Shown here: positions 1-10,000 of the stretch, one piece after another | Position numbering within the stretch: position 1 is the stretch's first letter | Layout: every line of letters begins with the position of its first letter | Source: Bursaphelenchus xylophilus | Lineage: Eukaryota > Nematoda > Chromadorea > Rhabditida > Aphelenchoididae | DNA length: 64,000 nt | NCBI GenBank assembly: GCA_904066235.2 | Contig: CAJFCV020000005.1 | Coordinates: 8,737,501-8,801,500 of the forward strand | Direction: 5' to 3' | The notes under the pieces: generated by a model | Database searches by the model: none | What the model was told of the DNA's origin: nothing | The model's input: the letters and a program-made list of their open reading frames with translations, nothing else | Made by a program: the position numbers and the translations under genes

Positions 1-371
1 ATATAAATTTTTGCGCCTTTTCCATCTTGTCAAAAAATAAATTTCTTGAATGCAAAGTTGGTAAAGATATGACAAAAATCGTTGTACACTCTGGTATACA
101 TATTCGTTTTGTCCGTTGTATACCCTCTTGTTGGTAAACAGTTGAATTTCTTGGCTCTCCCTGCAACGCAAGAGCTCAAATTTTTAAGGAAATGATATGC
201 AGTCCAGACGGACCAAGTGTGCTTAACTAATTGTGAGAGAAAATTTGAGCGTGCTACCCCAAAACCAACTCATGTCATCGCGGTTTACTATGAAGTGAAT
301 CCTGCGCTTTTATTTGTTTTCTAGCAATTGCAAGTCGTTTTTTTCGTTTCAGTCAGACTTGACTACCTTGG

Positions 372-780
372 ATGATATCAATGGGTGACATAGGGCGACT
401 GCGACAAAATGTAAACGTCAACAAGAATGCGTACGGCGGGAAAGTGTGTGTGGTGTACAGTGAAAGCCTGGATTTCGAAAATGTAAGTTGAAATTTCTTT
501 ATAAACTAGGCTTTTCCATTTTATTTCAAGTTTTTCTACTCATTATTTGCAGGAAGGCCCGCAAAAAGCAAAAACAATCTTCAAACCAAATGACAAAGTG
601 ATCACAGAGCAGCCCGTCAATCGATATTGGGACAATATATTGGTTCCTAATGGCAAAAACAAAAAAGTAAAAGATCCGGCGAACGGAGGGAAGGATCCAC
701 ACAAGGAATTTGTGGAAAAGGCGGTAGCGGACGAGAAACCGGATCTAAGCGAGGACAGAGGTTACTATTGCTGTACATAG
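372..780 (+). CDS. Small hypothetical protein, two exons (112 aa)
   Basis: Two exons, 372-482 and 553-780, joined in phase 0 across a 70-nt intron (GTAAGT donor, TTTGCAG acceptor). The start is the ATG at 372; a second in-frame ATG lies at 381. An in-frame TGA at 360 and a strong acceptor (TTTCAG ending at 352) just upstream suggest that 353 is the 5' end of the message, perhaps a spliced-leader addition site. The product is basic and hydrophilic, with many Lys, Asn and Asp, no signal peptide and no membrane segment. It ends in the unusual RGYYCCT. AATAAA at 786-791 is a good poly(A) signal directly after the stop. I do not recognise the family. The gene model is fairly sure; the function is unknown. 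Confidence 0.6.
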
Positions 781-1356
781 AATTGAATAAAAGGATACGA
801 AAAAAGCAGGGACGACGTCAAACTGAGATAAGCTAAAACGGTCCGGTGAACGGATTAGCCATTTGCCAAAAAAAGGTGCGAAAAAGCTTTTTGTCGGAGA
901 AGAAATGGGGAATTTTTAAAACACGATTTCTGACTCACTGAATCAGCCGTGTGCAAGGCCGGGACATAGGAAATTTTCGATTTTGAGATTTACAGCTGGA
1001 TATGACCGAACCCATCATATAAGTGTGCTACTGAAGCCTTTTGCCCTAATTCTCCCGTTAACCTAGTTTTATTTACAATTTAAGCAATTTACAGTAACGT
1101 CAAATAACTCAAAATTGAGAAGATACAGAGCCGTAAAACTGTTACCATGTATGTTTTTGGGCACTGGGAATCCAACGGAGGTGGTTTTGGGTCGAAAGGA
1201 TTACTGTAACATAGCAAACTTGCGCTTCGGTCGCATAAAATCGGCCGTAAAAAAGTTGTTTCTGAAAACCCACAGCTGAATTTTTGATATGTTGATCAGC
1301 ATAAAATTCTGCCCTAGAAACATTAAAAAAAAGTCCAAAAATGCGGGGGGCTATTT

Positions 1357-1425
1357 TCGTGGTATAGTGGATTTTGACAAAATCTACCAATCTGACGGCC
1401 CGAGTTCGAGTCCGGGTGGACGCAA
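1357..1425 (+). other. tRNA-like (pol III promoter) segment, left arm of element A
   Basis: TGGTATAGTGG (1360-1370) fits the tRNA A box, and GAGTTCGAGTCC (1402-1413) fits the B box at tRNA-like spacing. The T stem pairs poorly, so this looks like a decayed tRNA or a tRNA-derived SINE head rather than a working tRNA gene. It reads inward, towards the spacer. Confidence 0.6.
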
Positions 1426-2222
1426 ATCGCTTAGAATTGGTCGGGAATGACTTTAAAGGCGCGGATATAGAAGATTGAGTTTATTTCAGGCGAGTTTGAT
1501 AAGATTCTGGCAGTTTTCACATTTTTTGGTGGAAAAAAGGCGAAAATACAACTTTTTGACAAATCGTATTTTATACGGCTGTTTTGCGTTCATGACAGAA
1601 TAAGAACTTATATGTAGTGTTTTTAAGGTGTTTCCAACAAGTAGAAACCATTTTCTGAGTATTTAGATATTACACTAGGTACCTGTTAATTTTGCCTCTT
1701 TCAGGCATCTGTAGTAACAAAATTTGGCTAATGACAACGTAATTCACTGTTTTACGACCATATTTCACATGTTTTTCAGAAAATGGTTCATCATCGAAGT
1801 GATTTCGCTTTATAGAAAAATCGATGAAATGCGTAGAAAATTTCATTTTCAAACTAGATTTCTTGTAGTTACCCGTCAAATAATTTAAATTTTATGCCAG
1901 TTATAACTTTTGCAGACAATTTGTCAAGTCAGAGCGAAAAAAATTACAACCTGGAAGGTCCATGCACTGCTTGCTTATCAGATGTCAAGTACAATATTAA
2001 AAAAATTTTTTTTGACGGGTTTAATTGCCGAAAAACCCTTCAAACGATTAAATATAAGTTCTTATTCTGTCATGAACGCAAAACAGCCGTATAAAATACG
2101 ATTTGTCAAAAAGTTGTATTTTCGCCTTTTTTCCACCAAAAAATGTGAAAACTGCCAGAATCTTATCAAACTCGCCTGAAATAAACTCAAGCTTCTATAT
2201 CCGCGCCTTTAAAGTCATTCCC

Positions 2223-2291
2223 GACCAATTCTAAGCGATTTGCGTCCACCCGGACTCGAACTCGGGCCGTCAGATTGGTAGATTTTGTCAA
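2223..2291 (-). other. tRNA-like segment, right arm of element A
   Basis: This is the mirror copy of 1357-1425, with B box GGACTCGAACTC and A box CCACTATACCA read on the plus strand. It also points inward, so the two tRNA-like promoters in the element converge. Confidence 0.6.
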
Positions 2292-2937
2292 AATCCACTA
2301 TACCACGAAAATAGCCCCCCGCATTTTTGGACTTTTTTTTAATGTTTCTAGGGCAGAATTTTATGCTGATCAACATATCAAAAATTCAGCTGTGGGTTTT
2401 CAGAAACAACTTTTTTACGGCCGATTTTATGCGACCGAAGCGCAAGTTTGCTATGTTACAGTAATCCTTTCGACCCAAAACCACCTCCGTTGGATTCCCA
2501 GTGCCCAAAAACATACATGGTAACAGTTTTACGGCTCTGTATCTTCTCAATTTTGAGTTATTTGACGTTACTGTAAATTGCTTAAATTGTAAATAAAACT
2601 AGGTTAACGGGAGAATTAGGGCAAAAGGCTTCAGTAACACACTTATATGATGGGTTCGGTCATATCCAGCTGTAAATCTCAAAACCGAAAATTTCCTATG
2701 CTAATTCACCGAGTCAGAAATCGTGTTTTAAGGCGAGAGAGTACGTTTTTGCGCGTCCTTTCTCTGACTTCTCTGTGAAATCTGGACGAAGTGTAAAAAA
2801 ACCAATAGCGAAGAGTCTATTCCGGTCACTGGACTCCTCAGTTCGACTCGGAATTATTAGCGATTGAAAGCTGATACTAAAAATTTTATTTGTGCAAATA
2901 AATTAGATTTTGGGTTGGCCAAAAAGTTGTAATTGCT

Positions 2938-3785
2938 TTAACTAGCAGTAACATCAGCCTTCTTGTAGATGCAAACCTTGCCATCGCCATCTTGTCCCTG
3001 CTTGTAAGAGGCCACGCCTTTTGGCTCAACCTTGTTGTCGTTGACTCCCTTGAAGTTTTCGCAAGCCGTACCTCCGGCTGGGATTTTCACATTGGTCAAG
3101 GTGGCGGTGTCGCCGTAATTTCCGTTGACACCGGCGAGGACCAACATTTTGCCGGAAACGGTGACGCCATCCATCACGACGTGACGATCGAATCCGTTGT
3201 TAACGCAGTTTCCGCAAGAGCGGTAGAGTTTTCCGATGTCTTGGGCCTAAATGCAAGAAATTAGAGTCACAAACAGATTCTAAATCAAAGAGTATTTTGA
3301 AACTCTTGAGCCCCTCTTCAACCTACATCAAAGTTCTTGATGGTAACAGTGCCGCCTCCGTTGTGTTGGAAGACCTTGTCGTCAGCCTTCTTTGCGCCTC
3401 CGCCAATGATGTTGTACTTGTCTGAGGCCTTGCCTTTGAAGGTAGCGGCATCTTCTCCAACATCCTCCCAGAAGACATTCGTGATGTCACAAGCTCCCAT
3501 ACAGTGGATACCATCGGCTGCGGGGGCGCCGATCACAACGTTCTTGATGGAAGCTCCGGCTTCCAGTTCAAAGATGGGGTCTTGTCCTTCTTCCTGGTCG
3601 CCACCGCCCCAACCGCTGACAAATCGCTGGTTCTTTCCGTCGAAGACTTGACCGGCTTTAATCACCATCTTCTTTGGGACTTTAGTCGGTCCGGAAGGGC
3701 CGGCTAAAGTCACATATTTGTCGTGTTGACTCAGCTGGATTGGTGGGTGAAACACTGAGGGCACTTTAGAATAACCACGGAACGT
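2938..3785 (-). CDS. Pectate lyase, polysaccharide lyase family 3 (5' end not found)
   Basis: Cleaves polygalacturonate (pectin) by beta-elimination; in nematodes such enzymes are secreted to soften plant walls. Two exons are clear: about 3785-3327, then 3246-2938, joined in phase 0 (donor GTAGGT, acceptor TTTAG). Family hallmarks are the block from GQVFDGKN through [23 protein letters not shown], the GGGA segment, and exon 2 with [10 protein letters not shown] followed by NYGDTATL. Cysteines are plentiful, as usual in PL3. The first exon is open only back to an in-frame stop at 3788, with no ATG and no signal peptide; an upstream exon was not found in the minus strand to about 4660, where a diverged repeat (D3) lies. 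The gene may lack its secretion exon or be truncated. AATAAA on the minus strand (2884-2889) follows the stop. PL3 genes in nematodes are generally interpreted as horizontally acquired. Confidence 0.85.
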
Positions 3786-4045
3786 TTACAGATGGTCCAA
3801 TAATAACGTTCTCAAAGCGGTTTATTAATAAACAGCTATCGAGATGCCAGTGGAAAGTTCAGAGGAACGAAGCATAGTTATGTTTGAACAGGATATCACG
3901 GAAGATCTAGCAGGCTGAATACATATTGATCATTCAGAAACGGCCGGTTCGCTTAGTTGTGAACTGTCTGAGGTGAGTACTACAGAACGTGAACATTGGC
4001 GAGCCATTGGATGGGCAAGATGGCTTTTTGGAAGCACTGGGAACG

Positions 4046-4145
4046 CACGGCAACCCGAAGTGTTTCCTGGCTACTTTTGACAGTTCGCCCATTTTGTATC
4101 CGGTTGAAATCCAACGAAATGTCACAAAGAAATTTTTCGTGGGAT
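4046..4145 (+). repeat. Diverged partial copy of repeat D
   Basis: CACGGCAACCC at 4046 and the block AACGAAATGTCACAAAG..TTTTTCGTG resemble repeat D at 55947-56164 and 63767-63986 (read in reverse there). It lies upstream of the pectate lyase exon 1. Confidence 0.45.
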
Positions 4146-4603
4146 TAAAGACTTTCTCATCAACAACTCTCTAGAAGTTTTCTACTGCCATAAGGTACTC
4201 TTCGAACTATAAAAATTCTCTTTGTATCTGACACGAGTAGAAGCTCCCACACAAGAATTTTAACTCAATCAACCAAAAAAACATTTCTATCTCTGACCGT
4301 TCTCCGCACTTTCACTCTCTCGTCAGCATCACCGTTGAGTATCTTGGCTGGTCCCTGTGAAACACGAGCTACAATTTTCCAGACCTGGTAAATGACATAT
4401 TTACAACCAATAAGACAAACACATTCTAACCAAAAATCACCCTCCTTACCGTATCAGAATTCCATTTATTTACCGATCTTGTCACCCCGACTTTATTCAT
4501 TTTTTATATCCGGAAAAGTTCGTCATCAGTGATTTGTTCTCCTCGGGTTTTATGGTTATTTCTTGAGTGATCTGAGTCACCGTGCAAACACAAAGATAGC
4601 CGG

Positions 4604-4612
4604 TTATATAAG
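4604..4612 (+). promoter_or_regulatory. TATA-like box of Ly6-type gene 1
   Basis: TATATAAGG about 50 bp before the ATG at 4659, a reasonable core promoter position for a short 5' leader. Confidence 0.4.
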
Positions 4613-4658
4613 GAGCTGTAAACTTGACTCATCTCTGTCATTTGAGATAACCTCAAAA

Positions 4659-5835
4659 ATGAGATTGCTTTGTAGTTTAATTTTAGTGATTTTACTGGTC
4701 GATTTTGCGGTTGCTAGCTATGATTGTTACAGAGGTAAGGAAAACAATTGAGGTTTTCAATTTGAATATTTTATATTGTTCATGACATTTTTTACAAAAT
4801 GGCTGTAATTCGATGCTTCTAACAAGGAAAGTACTTTTATGGGGGCTCCTACTTTTTGACGGGACATATCTCAAAAAATCAGAAAAAATGTGGTGATCAA
4901 GGATATATAAATCTTAGCTGCCATTTTGGGCTTTTAGGGGTGAAAATGCCCAAAAACTGGCTCAATTTCCCTACAAAAGGCGCATGCATTCGAAACGATA
5001 AAAAGCGCAGTCGGTCTCTTCCTTCGGAAGAGAGCGGTGTGGCCGAGTGGCTAGTGCCGTAGTCTGGGAACCAAGAGGGAGGATGGCGCACGGTTCGATT
5101 TCCCTTTTGGGCCGAATCAACTTTTTTTGAAGTTGAAGGTCGGAAAAATAAATTTTTGGGCCAAGACTGATTTATTACGTCTTAGAAACTCAATAAACAT
5201 CATTTTAAGCCAAAATAAAAATTGTAAACCCGTGAAAAATTAGGCGAAAAAGGGTTCATATAGGACTTTAAGTCAACTTCCGATTGAGTTTTCACCCCTA
5301 AAAACCTAAAATGGGCAGCTAAGATTTATATATCCTTGATCAGCACATTTTTTCTGATTTTTTGAGCTATGTCCCGTCAAAAAGTAGGAGCCCCCATAAA
5401 AGTACTTTCCTTGTAAAAAAATTTGTCTTTAGGTGAAGAACAGGACGGCTCGATGACTCCAGCATATTGTGCGAAAACTTCAAATGGATGTCTAAAATTT
5501 GTTGGATTTGATGGAGTAAGAGTTTCTCGGTAAGTTTTTCAAAAGATTGAAAATGTAAAAAATTGGTTTAAGCATTAAAAAATTGCCAAAAAATGACCCG
5601 TTTTTGGCGATCTTAGCCCTGAAAATCTCAAGTTTGATAAGTAATCCTGCCCGCAATTTTTTATGAAATTTTCAGTGACTGCGCCCGACCCGACGAATGC
5701 GTTGATCGGACGCAAAAAGTGATCCCTCGCAACACCGGGACCGTCTATTGTTGTTGGTCGAATTGGTGCAATTCTTCGCCGGTAATGTCAGCCAGCTTGT
5801 TGCTCATTTTTTCGGCCTACTTTTTATTGAATTGA
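4659..5835 (+). CDS. GPI-anchored Ly6/uPAR-type three-finger protein 1 (110 aa)
   Basis: Exons 4659-4734, 5433-5529 and 5676-5835; all junctions keep phase (GTAAGG/TTTAG, GTAAGT/TTTCAG). Residues 1-19 form a signal peptide ending in AVA. The mature part has the cysteine spacing of small three-finger domains: C..RG near the N-terminus, C..TSNGC.KF, then DCAR..EC and the closing CCWSNWCN. After CN comes SSPV and a hydrophobic tail (MSASLLLIFSAYFLLN) without basic residues, as expected for a GPI attachment signal, so the protein should sit on the outer face of the cell. Intron 1 carries inverted repeat C (4822-5414). A second copy of the same gene plan follows 197 bp downstream, so this is a tandem duplication. 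The partner or ligand is unknown. Confidence 0.85.
4822..5414. repeat. Inverted-repeat element C with a tRNA-like segment in its loop
   Basis: The left arm (4822-about 4960) and right arm (about 5284-5414) are reverse complements; the ends read ACAAGGAAAGTACTTTTATG. It lies wholly inside intron 1 of Ly6-type gene 1. A related single-arm copy is at 63495-63766. The loop holds a tRNA-like segment at about 5034-5110. Confidence 0.8.
5034..5110 (+). other. tRNA-like segment (Ser/Leu-type A box) inside element C
   Basis: TGGCCGAGTGG (5040-5050) is a class II tRNA A box and GGTTCGATTTCC (about 5092-5103) a near-consensus B box. A short hairpin (CTCTTCC, TTCG loop, GGAAGAG) directly precedes it. 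No complete cloverleaf was found, so it is treated as a tRNA-derived element head and not as a tRNA gene. Confidence 0.5.
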
Positions 5836-6032
5836 CAGTCATTACTATAGAAAAAGTTGTTGTAATTTAAAACAATAAAAACTCAAAAACTTTGTCATTT
5901 TTTATGCCTACTTTTTACAGCGCCAATGAGTCACAATGTAAAAAAATGATTGAAAAAATTTGTTCAAAATCATCGGCAAAGGGCGTTATTTAAACCGGGG
6001 ATGCCTCGAAAACAAGCTACAGTATTTTGAGA

Positions 6033-6934
6033 ATGAAATCGCTAGTTTTGCTAGCAGTTATTTTATATATTTCTGTGTACGATGAGACCGCCGAAGCCGT
6101 GAGAGAGTGCTTTCACGGTGAGGATGAAAGCAGAGACCCGGACAGATGCAGAAACAATCATGCTCATGGATGTATCAAGTTCGTCTACAACACAGGACAT
6201 GTGACTCGGTGAGTAGGAAGACAAGCGTTGAATACAAGACAAATCCCGAAAAATCCGACTTTTTTTGATGATTTTCAACCGAAAAAATCCGAAATCTCTC
6301 AACCATTTTCAACACTGCAGTGCACTGGTTTTCGGGGTAGAAATGCACCTACTTCAAAAGGTCGTAGCGACCTCAGTTTACACTTTGAAATCTTGTGATT
6401 TCATGCACAAAAATTAATGTCGCTTAAAAATAAATATTCAAAAAGCGAAGTCTCTGCGCCGCTCCCACCATAACTTATAGCCACCGAATATCTTGAAAGG
6501 CCCTGTACATACAGTGGCGGGCCTGGTCCAGTGGCAAGAAAGGTATCATTTTGCAACCGGGAAGGATCAAAAATGTGGCAAAATGCTTCCCTTTCAAAGT
6601 GGAAAATCTCTGATTTCAATTCGTCTCTTTTTGTGCGGGAAACTTTAAAACGGAGTTTTTTAGTTGGAGAGGGAGACATTTTGCTAAAATTTGGATACCT
6701 CCCGGATGCAAAATGGTACGTTTTTTGCCATTAGATAACTGTATGCTTACGCATAGTTTGCACAATTGAACTGATTTTAGATCTTGCGCTCGATACGATG
6801 AGTGTCGTCGAGATGAAGTCCGAGAGCTCCGGCATGGCACAGCCCATTGCTGCTACGATGACTTGTGCAACTCGGCGCCGAAACTGATCGCCTCGACAGT
6901 CCCATTACTCGCTTTGGCAAGAATTTTCCTCTGA
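6033..6934 (+). CDS. GPI-anchored Ly6/uPAR-type three-finger protein 2 (109 aa)
   Basis: Exons 6033-6208 and 6781-6934 (GTGAGT donor, TTTTAG acceptor). It is the tandem paralogue of the gene at 4659-5835: signal peptide of about 23 residues, ECFHGED opening, GCIKFVY block, then SCARYDEC and the closing CCYDDLCN, followed by SAPK and a hydrophobic tail (residues about 93-109) fitting a GPI signal. The splice site after GH.TR corresponds to that after GV.VSR in the first copy, so the intron was kept through duplication; the intron between signal and domain is missing here. Its single intron contains a TA-flanked MITE (6512-6741). The stop lies 71 bp from the 3' end of the convergent galactosyltransferase-like gene. 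Confidence 0.85.
6512..6741. mobile_element. MITE family E, copy 1 (intron)
   Basis: Starts CAGTGGCGGGCC after TA (6510-6511) and ends ACTG before TA (6742-6743). The interior is palindromic: GGTATCATTTTGCA near the left end mirrors TGCAAAATGGTACG near the right. TA target duplication and CAGT ends fit a Tc1/mariner-type non-autonomous element. Confidence 0.75.
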
Positions 6935-7005
6935 TTTTTGGCTTGTAAATACCTTCCTTTAACATCTCCATATTTTATGTAATAATTTTAATATTTTCCA
7001 AAAAT

Positions 7006-10000
7006 TCATTTCGTTGTTTTCACTCGATAAGCCATAATGTCAGCCAAATAAAAATCGTTTGTTTCCATTTTGTGGAACGCGATGGAGTCCTCCGAGAACT
7101 CCTTGAACCCAATCGACATCCGATCCTTGTAAAACTCGTCAAAGTGAATGGTCGACCCGTTGTACGCATTGTAGAGATGTCTCACCGGATACATGTGGAA
7201 TAGTCCTTGGTCTCGTTCATCTCGCGTTGGAATTGGATAAATTCCCTTGGTGGCAAGGCATCTGAAAAAAGGGAAATGTTTTATAGCGAAATATGGGTCT
7301 GAGACTTTGAAACCAGAGTTTTTCACTTGGAGAGGGAGGTATTTTGCCATATTTTTAACACTTCCTGGATGCAAAATGGTACGTTTTTGCCACTGGATCA
7401 GGTTCCCTGTAGCAGTATTAAAAAATTGCAGCACAAGAAAGGAGACGGAATTATTTTGTAAGCAGGCCAAATACTGAGAGATCAAATTAAAGCTGTGAGA
7501 ATTTAGCAGCCTTTTTTATAGTTTTCGAATATTTTAGAAAGTTTTTTGAGCTCCTATCAACCGTTTTCACACTAAATAAAATACCCTATCGACCACAAAT
7601 GGGCCGGTTCGAGCCGGGTCGAAGACTTTCCGGAGGAACTCCTACCGGCCTTGATTGCAGCCCCTAGAGAGCCATGCCCATTTCTAGTCTATCCGAAAAG
7701 TTGCAGGGGTGATTTCTACAAAATGCACAACGAGAAAACAAAATTTAAATTCGCACTGTGCAAATCGCTTTTTTGGACATTTGCTCGCACTCAGACTTTT
7801 TCTGCGCAGTGCAAAGGAAAAAATCTGTAGATAAAGACATCTCTCAATGCTTTCGGCTCCTTTCTTTTTCCTTACCTCCCCATCTGAACGTCCTCATACT
7901 CATAAAACGGGCAAGCCGTCGTATTTGGGAACACTTCTTCAACCAAAATTTGAACCGCCCTTCGACTTAAAATGTACATTCCACCAGAATTGTAGCCCTT
8001 TTCCTGCAAAATAAATTCAAATTTCCTTTAAAAAAATCTCGTTTCCCACTTACAACGAACAATTTAAACCTGAGGCCCGCGTAAATCGGCTCATTCGGAT
8101 CGAATTTCCTCAGGAATTTATTCAAATTCTCTGCCAAAATGTAAGTGTCATCGTCCGCTTTGATATACCAATCAAAATCCTTTGATATGTACTTGTAGCT
8201 GTATTCGAATGCGCGTTTTGTCTTGTGAAATAACTGGTAATAGTCGTCGCTGAGTCCCGTGAAAACAGTTCGAAATGGAACGCCTGTGGCGTTGATTGGT
8301 TGGGAAGTGAAAAATTCGGCGTGTTGGACACGATGAAGCCAGGTTACGTTGATTGCTGGGACCTAATTTTGTTTGTGTTTTTTTTTTTTTTTTTGAATTA
8401 ATGGACAGGGTTGTAGCTCGGGGGGACAGGACGTACCACCCTGATTTTAAAAGACGATTTCTGAGTCAGTGCATCAGCCGTCTGTTAGGGGTGGACATAG
8501 GAAAAAATCGATTTTGAGTTTTTGCACTAAAATGGCTGTTGGAAGGTGCTAAGCAAAAGCGAACAATATTTTTTCCCAAAACCTTCATGAAGGTATATTT
8601 TTTTACAATTTACTGTTTTAGAAGTAACCGCGTCCAGCTGTCGTATCTTACCTTACTGGGCGATGATTTGACGGTTACTGAAGTTTTCGACCCTTGCGAT
8701 GACGATGGTATCATTATTTTTCCGTTTTTCCTACTGTAACATACCGTAATACTGTATCGACCGCTAAAAAACGACCGTAGAATCTTTCTTTCTGAAAATT
8801 TCACAGGCGATTTTACGATTTTTGGAATCAGCATAAAATTCTGCTCTAGAGGCAATCAAAAAAAGTTCAAAAAAAGCTGCGACAAATTTCGTGGTATAGT
8901 GGTTAGTGGTCGGGACTACCAATCCAGCGACCCGGGTTCGAGTCCGGCTGGGTGCGAATATCGAAAAGAAGTCGGAAATTAAATTTATTGTGATTCAGAG
9001 GATTGTATATTTTGCCACGAGCAATTATTAATGTCAATGGTAACTGGATTCGAGGTTAAAACGGGATTTATATAATTTTAGGGGCTCAATACATGAAAAA
9101 ATAAAAGTGCTTCAAACCGGTTGAAATTGATAATACTTATTCTAAGGGCTATTCTAAGACACTTTCTCGTTAACTTTTTTTGGTAGCTTACTGTTCCATG
9201 CACTACAGTAAGATAAAGATTTTGTACTTAAGCGGGATTTTCTTCAAGATTGTTGCATCCAGTCTCGAGTTTTTTTGACTAGGTCGTTCAAACAGCAACG
9301 AAGGTCCACTATACGTATACAAAATAAATTTCCGCTTCACTTCCAGTGTGTCTTGATATCATCGCTATCTGACAAAACTTCGTGAAATAACCCGGTTGTT
9401 TCAAACTGTGCGGCCGTAAAAAAATTTTGTATGCAAACCAACTCGTTATTAACCATCTCTATCAATATGGCGATAGTCCGAGCTGTCTACGCCCCGTGGT
9501 ATGCGAAAAATAAAATTGGATTTCATGTCACAGTAATCCATGTTACAGTAAGTTACGAAAAAAAGTTAACGAGAAAGTGTCTTAGAATAGCCCTTAGAAT
9601 AAGTATTATCAATTTCAACCGGTTTGAAGCACTTTTATTTTTTCATGTATTGAGCCCCTAAAATTATATAAATCCCGTTTTAACCTCGAATCCAGCTACC
9701 ATTGACATTAATAATTGCTCATGGCAAAATATACAATCCTCTGAATCACAATAAATTTAATTTCCGACTTCTTTTCGATATTCGCACCCAGCCGGACTCG
9801 AACCCGGGTCGCTGGATTGGTAGTCCCGACCACTAACCACTATACCACGAAATTTGTCGCAGCTTTTTTTGAACTTTTTTTGATTGCCTCTAGAGCAGAA
9901 TTTTATGCTGATTCCAAAAATCGTAAAATCGCCTGTGAAATTTTCAGAAAGAAAGATTCTACGGTCGTTTTTTAGCGGTCGATACAGTATTACGGTATGT

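Larger units (their letters stand above)
916..2731. mobile_element. Large TTAA-flanked palindromic element A with tRNA-like segments in both arms
   Basis: The left arm (about 916-1613) and right arm (about 2051-2731) are near-perfect reverse complements around a spacer of roughly 440 bp. A 249-nt block at 1142-1390 reads identically at the protein level as the reverse of 2275-2523. TTAA lies at both outer ends (916-919, 2728-2731), followed by the shared end motif AACACGATTTCTGA. No transposase is seen. TTAA target sites are typical of piggyBac-type elements, so a non-autonomous foldback or MITE moved by such an enzyme is possible. Each arm holds a tRNA-like A box/B box pair pointing to the centre. 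Element B (8447-10282) has the same ends and interior blocks. Confidence 0.8.
811..2851. repeat. Inverted-repeat element R, split by a palindromic insertion
   Basis: The halves at 811-915 and 2732-2851 match, in reverse order, the uninterrupted element at about 56188-56422. Shared blocks include CGTCAAACTGAG, GTCCGGTGA, GGGGAATTTT and GAGAGAGTACGTTTTTG. The palindrome 916-2731 sits exactly at the join. This copy starts about 20 bp after the poly(A) signal of the 372-780 gene. Confidence 0.75.

Noticed and set aside
1142..2523. Identical 82-aa ORFs on opposite strands
   Set aside because: These are the two arms of palindrome A; the ORF spans the tRNA-like segment and has no protein-like features.
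1357..9852. Functional tRNA genes
   Set aside because: A and B boxes are present but T and acceptor stems do not pair well and an anticodon arm is not convincing; annotated only as tRNA-like.
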